Below the pieces are notes generated by a model, which was not told the origin of the DNA, did no database searches, and saw only the letters and a program-made list of their open reading frames with translations. A stretch of 64,000 nt of DNA from Haloferax litoreum (GTDB taxonomy: Archaea; Halobacteriota; Halobacteria; Halobacteriales; Haloferacaceae): positions 248,001 to 312,000 of the forward strand of contig NZ_WKJO01000002.1 in assembly GCF_009674605.1 (NCBI RefSeq), read 5' to 3'. Positions 62,401-64,000 of the stretch are shown here, one piece after another. Position numbers and translations under genes: made by a program. How positions within the stretch are numbered: the first letter of the stretch is position 1; every line of letters starts with the position of its first letter.

Positions 62401-63715
62401 CGGCATCCCTGTGGACCAGTCGCTTCTGACGAACACCAACACGGACGTCGACGACGTGACAATCCGGTACTTCAACGAGACCACGAACCAGTGGGAAGAC
62501 GTTCAGACGAACGTCGAAAACGTCACAATCAACGGTTCGACCGGTCAGTACTGGGTCGCAAACGTCTCGCACTTCTCGACGTACGGTGCCGTCGCAATCG
62601 ACAATGCAGCACCGACGATTACCGCGACGACTCCGGATGATGGTCGCACACTGTCCGCTGGCACCACCTCGCAGACGCTCCGCGTTGAGTACGAGGACAC
62701 CCAGAGCGGTGTGGACGCGAGCAATGTTGCGGTCCTCTACGACGACACGCTCGTAACCGCGGATTCGGCGACCACGATTACGAGCGACTACGCCGAGTTC
62801 CAAGCGACCGGGTTGACCGATGGGACCAGTCATACGCTCGACGTGACCGTGGAAGACGAAGCGGGGAACACCCACACTGAGACCATCTCGTTTACCGTCG
62901 ATACCGCGTCTTCGGGAGGGGGGACCAACCCATCGACTGGGAACGGCGGAACCGATGACACGTCGTCGACCGACGACGGCGGTTCTTCTGACTCCTCAAG
63001 AGACGACGACCCGGCCCCCGCCGGTGACGTGACTTCCGACCACTCGGCCGACACAACCCCGACTATCGACGTTTCGTCGCTCGAAGACGGTGGACTCGTG
63101 GTTCACATCCGAAATGCGTCTGTGGGTGAACCACTGTCGACTGCTATCGTGAACGGTGACCTCGGCACGACGGGTGTCACTGTCGAACACGTCAGCATCA
63201 GTCCCGACGCAGACGGCAATAGCACCATCCGTCTGATTGGAAGTGGGTCGTCGACTGGCCCTGCTCTCTCTTCGATGCAGGGTGAGTCCATGGCGTTCGT
63301 GACGATAGTGGGTGCCAAGGGCACCGATACGACAATTCGATTCTCTGTCGACCGAGGTATCCTCGCCGACCGAGACGTCGAATTCGGTGACGTGGTTACG
63401 TACAGTCTCTCTGACGGCACGTGGACGGCCGTCGAAACTGACCACGTCGAAACGACGGCAGCGAAAGTCGTGTTCGAAGTCGAGGGCACCGACCTCGGGT
63501 CCCTTGCTGTGGCGACTCACAAGCCACAGCAGACGACGCCGACGGCCACACCGACATCGACACCGACTCCGGACGAGACGTCGACACCGACGTCGACACA
63601 GACGACTACGTCCGAGACACCCGGATTCGGCGTGGGTGCCGCGATGCTCGCTCTGGGTATCGTCATCGGCTTGTTCGGACGACGGAGGAAGCACACCCGC
63701 TCAGGCAGGAAGTAA
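53462..63715 (+). CDS. giant PGF-CTERM surface protein with PQQ propellers, ASH domains and cadherin-like repeats
   Basis: A 3,417-residue exported protein. Residues 1-36 are a Sec signal peptide (VSVILAVCLVLSVVVGSVGA). Three PQQ-type beta-propeller regions start near 77, 547 and 1098, each opening with a W-P/DW-P..DAG motif and each closed by an Ig/CARDB-like module (near 445, 970, 1475). Two ASH (choice-of-anchor D) domains follow at about 1570 and 1674. Eight cadherin-like repeats of about 99 residues run from 1779 to 2570, then a third ASH domain (2576), Ig-like modules, a low-complexity acidic linker (about 3150-3200) and a Thr-Pro stalk. The last 31 residues, from PGFGVGAAML at 3387, with a hydrophobic stretch and RRRKH, are a PGF-CTERM signal, so archaeosortase would process it. 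Most likely an adhesin or a surface stalk. Confidence 0.93.
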   Translation: MLQFGTLYRSGTIRSTVSVILAVCLVLSVVVGSVGATLESADPTTSEPSSVESIGSSGDTAEAASGSLTWPSLGPGDWPTTGRDAGRSGYNPNSSGPKTNPTARWTYEFTDDVRELPAVVADGFVVVPGETSLRALDNETGDVVWNISGVDLSSVSVSDGVVVTTEVDYSGDEIRAYHLSNGTEIWNETNFETDATVVSGGTLYTTRGAYLYAYDVQTGSQRWSTDINDDVSIGLSAAGETVYATGQVNNRDYAIYALNASDGTRRWNFEMEGPVSMSPVVSNGSVYVGSGSPTYDPKFYRLNATDGHIEWVIDINAQPTGAAVSEGSVYVSSGHTIRAFDERTGTQTWLHRLSGSLEYGIAHSEMRALSPTVADGVVYAASERGHLVALDNATGAEQWTYRIDGRAIDLAVADDRLYVLGIDTRDTTEFTRVYAIEESPFQFSGFTLSSTALTPGEQFTGEVTVENVDDEARSYNLSLMADSPLPVEWWALDHANGTLNPGESTPLTFTGRVDTSGSWNVSVARELEDDAAIGPVTLTVSHPTRVDDWPGIDFDAGRTKANPNTYGPKQHLQEVWNLSSFDGSVAPAIANGTVVAVHNRDDNADNADIVRGYDETTGAEKWAFNVSAQDRNIAGSPTVDDGTVFLYTTPYNFDNAGPDVVDASVFALDASDGSVEWVHDTTMNDTSLSRDQAPVVSNGQVYVVGGTPEDTYDANATLLVLDADTGAVSWRYDVSDDGGTELFDWVSVSNGTVVAWLQDEDYVDGAWEDHDRLIAFTTSGSSTWSTSAVDFDPSEPPVVRDSHVYVVNRTTNADGEAAQTLTALNLADGNVDWEFVPYDLHQTVDTWRVYEPTVTNDAVYVRQQVMEASSPRRNELYRLDPSTGALVWNRSIRDLETIFAVDGLVYGGDGGGDYTYVYDASTGEFYGNTDLTSRERGAVQALANGTMILYADSTTPNDFRVLREGGVIEFTDLTVDSHVVSVDDNVTVTATVTNLGSHARQYDVNLDIAPDDGNTNHYIWDYPNREGTLEPGQSTTLTWTVTLRERGDVVFVLQPSGDGDSMARYMYDREGSATVNVGDAEDGTLVALGGPRDLSPTADSWPKASFDAGNTGNNSATQAPTAVGSDVTAWAVNHSSEWTTGPIVANDTVFVGGTDNNGDAVFAYNATDGTLRWKYETIGSVEGSPTYASGYLYTADSRDRVYQFDASTGERLWTYDVGGDVGGITVVDDVAYVTGSGYANSKYFGVLHALNATTREVLWTFERDSRMYGMEVTPAIENGTVYVTSDGNSTHAVDAATGTEMWSRQIAGRSSGLHAPVVADGVVYVDNQSNGRLYALDAADGRTLWNTSANVDGYTGTSPALANETLFFTSDGILRAINVSSGENRWATSICTAAEFSPTYADGTVFVPTTDSSIRAYDADTGGLVWKYQEDYYEAFTPAISGGVLYATGLENANSEHPLLALEGGTTNQSDSSIGYTNLAVSKSNVSTGESFSVSAVAENTGDVACGYTAELFVDGAVADTVTGTVGSGSSNTVEFTHDFSTVGTHNVSIEGLPPSNVTVSAPVAEPAVSPSTQDFGDVDLGSSSQRYVQISNEGTDTLYVFDVTLTGSNTGDYTITTTPQSNIYAGDSDYIWLRFDPSASGLRTATLEFDTNVGIVEATLIGTGVGPAEVAVSPTSHDFGTVEVGNTTTTNVSVSNVGGSPLSLGSSSVTGTSAGAYTVVGGSGTATIAAGSTHNVTVEFAPSVTRVADATLELATNDSDESTVSVGISGNGTITEPNQKPVPGADQYVVVEGETLSVDAPGVLENDQDPDNDSLSATHHGTPDNGSLTFVSDGSFTYTPDSGFTGTDSFVYRIRDSEGTYSSFVTVTVEVLPDPNRKPEAVGDSYAVHAGEWLNVSAPGRLANDRDPDGDDFSASHHGDPSHGTLKWSSQDGSFNYTPDSGFTGTDSYVYRVQDEHGEYSEFATVTIEVLPAKNRDPTAVDDTYTVSQGEWLNVSAPGRLANDYDVDGDSFSASHHGTPDHGTLVRSSQDGSLNYTPDPGFTGTDSYVYRIQDDHGAYSGFATVTIEVVPDNRDPTVVDDHYATLADEWLNVSAPGRLSNDYDVDGDSFSASHHGDTTNGTLDRSSQDGSLVYLPDSGFTGTDSYVYRVQDGRGEYSAFGNVTIDVVDPTRTDPVAVPDHYTVSEGQWLNVSGPGTLANDLDPNGDNVTAPHHGTPSNGTLHRFYGSGGFQYKPDDGFTGTDTFVYRVEDDTGAFSNYTTVTVEVLPDPNTTANRAPTVVDDTYTVYEGQWVNVSAPGRLANDYDVDGDSFSASHHGNPDHGTLERSAQDGSFRYKPDSGFTGTDSYVYRVRDEHGEYSAFGTVTIEVVPDPNRRPDAVDDHYSVYAGEWLNVSAPGRLANDRDRDGDSFSASHHGTPDHGTLQWSSQDGSFRYLPDSGFTGTDSYAYRIQDEHGEYSTFATVTIDVLPNPNRAPTAVADNYVVRQGETLSVPAPGRLSNDYDADNDSFSASHHGTPDNGTLQRSSQDGRFTYTPDPGFTGVDSYVYRIQDEHGEYSSFAQVSITVVDASSSGFADITVSRDRVDFGTVPAGTNTAETITVANIGDQNLTFTEATITGPTGTLLGGATDGSESTITEMTLSNPSAVPFDVTGGNESVVLGFGGTHAVTVEYAPNTTGTANATLVLRSDDPDEPSVYVPLAGESVDDTAPTIDTISVNGSYRNGTTVYANETVDVEVNASDEFGNVSDVQVTLDSRTSQYRETTDATYNGTSNNWTASFSSSQIHDDGRYDVVLTGDDDRGNSADKTVTDTVVVDRTAPNLAATITRVDATTANVTVDTTETVRPASMVVDVEHPDGTVDAVTMVDEGTHWNGTFSLSTDGQYNVSASAIDFAGNRGTDNASSLIESHSTDSNNTITAQILPSELFVRFTTDQPVNDTFVTMTERRVSAEPLVRGQAGVKFLNAALGKRLSDNLSYAVIGIPVDQSLLTNTNTDVDDVTIRYFNETTNQWEDVQTNVENVTINGSTGQYWVANVSHFSTYGAVAIDNAAPTITATTPDDGRTLSAGTTSQTLRVEYEDTQSGVDASNVAVLYDDTLVTADSATTITSDYAEFQATGLTDGTSHTLDVTVEDEAGNTHTETISFTVDTASSGGGTNPSTGNGGTDDTSSTDDGGSSDSSRDDDPAPAGDVTSDHSADTTPTIDVSSLEDGGLVVHIRNASVGEPLSTAIVNGDLGTTGVTVEHVSISPDADGNSTIRLIGSGSSTGPALSSMQGESMAFVTIVGAKGTDTTIRFSVDRGILADRDVEFGDVVTYSLSDGTWTAVETDHVETTAAKVVFEVEGTDLGSLAVATHKPQQTTPTATPTSTPTPDETSTPTSTQTTTSETPGFGVGAAMLALGIVIGLFGRRRKHTRSGRK
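58796..61170 (+). repeat. eight tandem cadherin-like coding repeats
   Basis: Units of about 295-305 bp begin near 58796, 59091, 59388, 59685, 59983, 60289, 60586 and 60883. Each encodes the pattern of a Thr/Val-rich start, LNVSAPGRLANDxD (or an equivalent), SFSASHHGTPDHGTL, FTGTDSYVYRxQDEHGEYS and VTIEV. Six carry the NVS glycosylation sequon at the same place (units 2-7); units 1 and 8 read LSVDAPG and LSVPAPG. Near-identical stretches in the middle copies suggest recent amplification or gene conversion. Confidence 0.9.
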
Positions 63716-63752
63716 GCGGGACAATCCGGCCGTTTCGACACTCGGTCGGTGA

Positions 63753-64000
63753 TTAAATCTTCGACGCGTCGTCTTTGTAGTGGGAAAACAGCGTCTCTGC
63801 CCAGTGGATACTCTCTGCAGTATCGTTCACGAGTATCCCAGTCATGAGCGCCTCGTCTCTGAATTCGATGGCCATCTGCACCGATTCTGGACCTTCGGCG
63901 ACGTAGAATCCGAACGGGACGTCCGCAGTCGTCTTCCAGAGTGACAATCCGCAGTCCAGAACCTCCGCCAGTTCACCCATATTCTCTCGGTCTAAGTCGG
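63753..64000 (-). CDS. FilR1-type regulator, C-terminal end (truncated by window)
   Basis: An open minus-strand frame runs in from the right edge and ends at 63753; the gene start lies outside the window. The 82 visible residues include DLDRENMGELAEVLDCGLSL, VPFGFYVAEGPESVQMAIEF, LMTGILVNDTAESIHWAETL and a tail FSHYKDDASKI. This is the same C-terminal pattern as the regulator at 52507-53298 (LPFGLAIFEDRVG..., VDTDSSEARDWAMETYQRYR). The winged helix is not in view. It is convergent with the giant surface-protein gene. Confidence 0.8.
   Translation of the reverse strand, partial: DLDRENMGELAEVLDCGLSLWKTTADVPFGFYVAEGPESVQMAIEFRDEALMTGILVNDTAESIHWAETLFSHYKDDASKI

Overview
The window looks like part of a haloarchaeal replicon, most likely from Haloferax or another member of the Haloferacaceae. 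The evidence is composition and content. Proteins are very rich in Asp and Glu, third positions are GC-rich, promoters are TATA-type with leaderless or short-leader starts, and there are Tat lipoproteins. Typical haloarchaeal families are present: HTH_10 (Bat-type) and FilR1-type regulators, HalOD1, PGF-CTERM and PGF-pre-PGF surface proteins, Orc1/Cdc6 and TBP. An Orc1/Cdc6 gene, a cluster of origin-box repeats, a ParA-type ATPase with a small partner, an AT-rich repeat field and a TBP gene lie together at 45-50 kb. This suggests a megaplasmid or secondary chromosome, or an integrated one. No species can be named from the sequence alone.

Layout. 0-5.2 kb: the end of a FAD-dependent amine oxidase, then a PotDABC-type polyamine or opine ABC importer whose last permease gene (PotC) carries a one-base frameshift. 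5.2-7.8 kb: an unrecognised 292-residue protein, a small SNase-like nuclease, a HalOD1-domain fragment and a membrane protein. 8.4-23.2 kb: envelope and transport genes (two AI-2E/PerM-family proteins, a membrane-bound metallophosphoesterase, a bactofilin-like beta-helix membrane protein, DUF2238, an NhaP-type antiporter, a BASS transporter), with a formylglycine-generating enzyme and the Cys-type sulfatase it would activate. Two regulators of haloarchaeal types lie within this stretch. 23.8-29.7 kb: a surface protein with a long Thr-Pro linker and a solitary Eco57I-like restriction-modification protein. 29.8-34.9 kb: a SERCA-type P-ATPase, a hybrid-looking tRNA-Ser(GGA) gene, a decayed phosphoribosyltransferase, a CBS protein, and a tiny zinc-finger gene beside a nitroreductase remnant. 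34.9-41.3 kb: stress and redox genes (Usp, Zn alcohol dehydrogenase, MBL hydrolase, superoxide dismutase, pirin), a Ca/Na exchanger and a molybdopterin-domain protein. 41.3-42.2 kb: a G-rich 25-bp repeat array. 42.2-45 kb: a transmembrane protein with calcium-binding repeats outside and a winged helix inside, a tautomerase and a TRAM protein. 45-50 kb: the replication and partition core. 50-53.3 kb: small enzymes and two regulators. 53.5-63.7 kb: a 3,417-residue PGF-CTERM surface protein, followed by the end of another FilR1-type regulator.

How they fit together: the pot genes and the oxidase suggest uptake and oxidation of an amine. FGE plus sulfatase forms a two-gene functional pair. Several large surface proteins, calcium-handling proteins and envelope proteins suggest an accessory replicon concerned with the cell surface and transport. 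Decayed genes (PotC, phosphoribosyltransferase, SagB-type nitroreductase, a start-less HalOD1 domain) and the hybrid tRNA point to past recombination.
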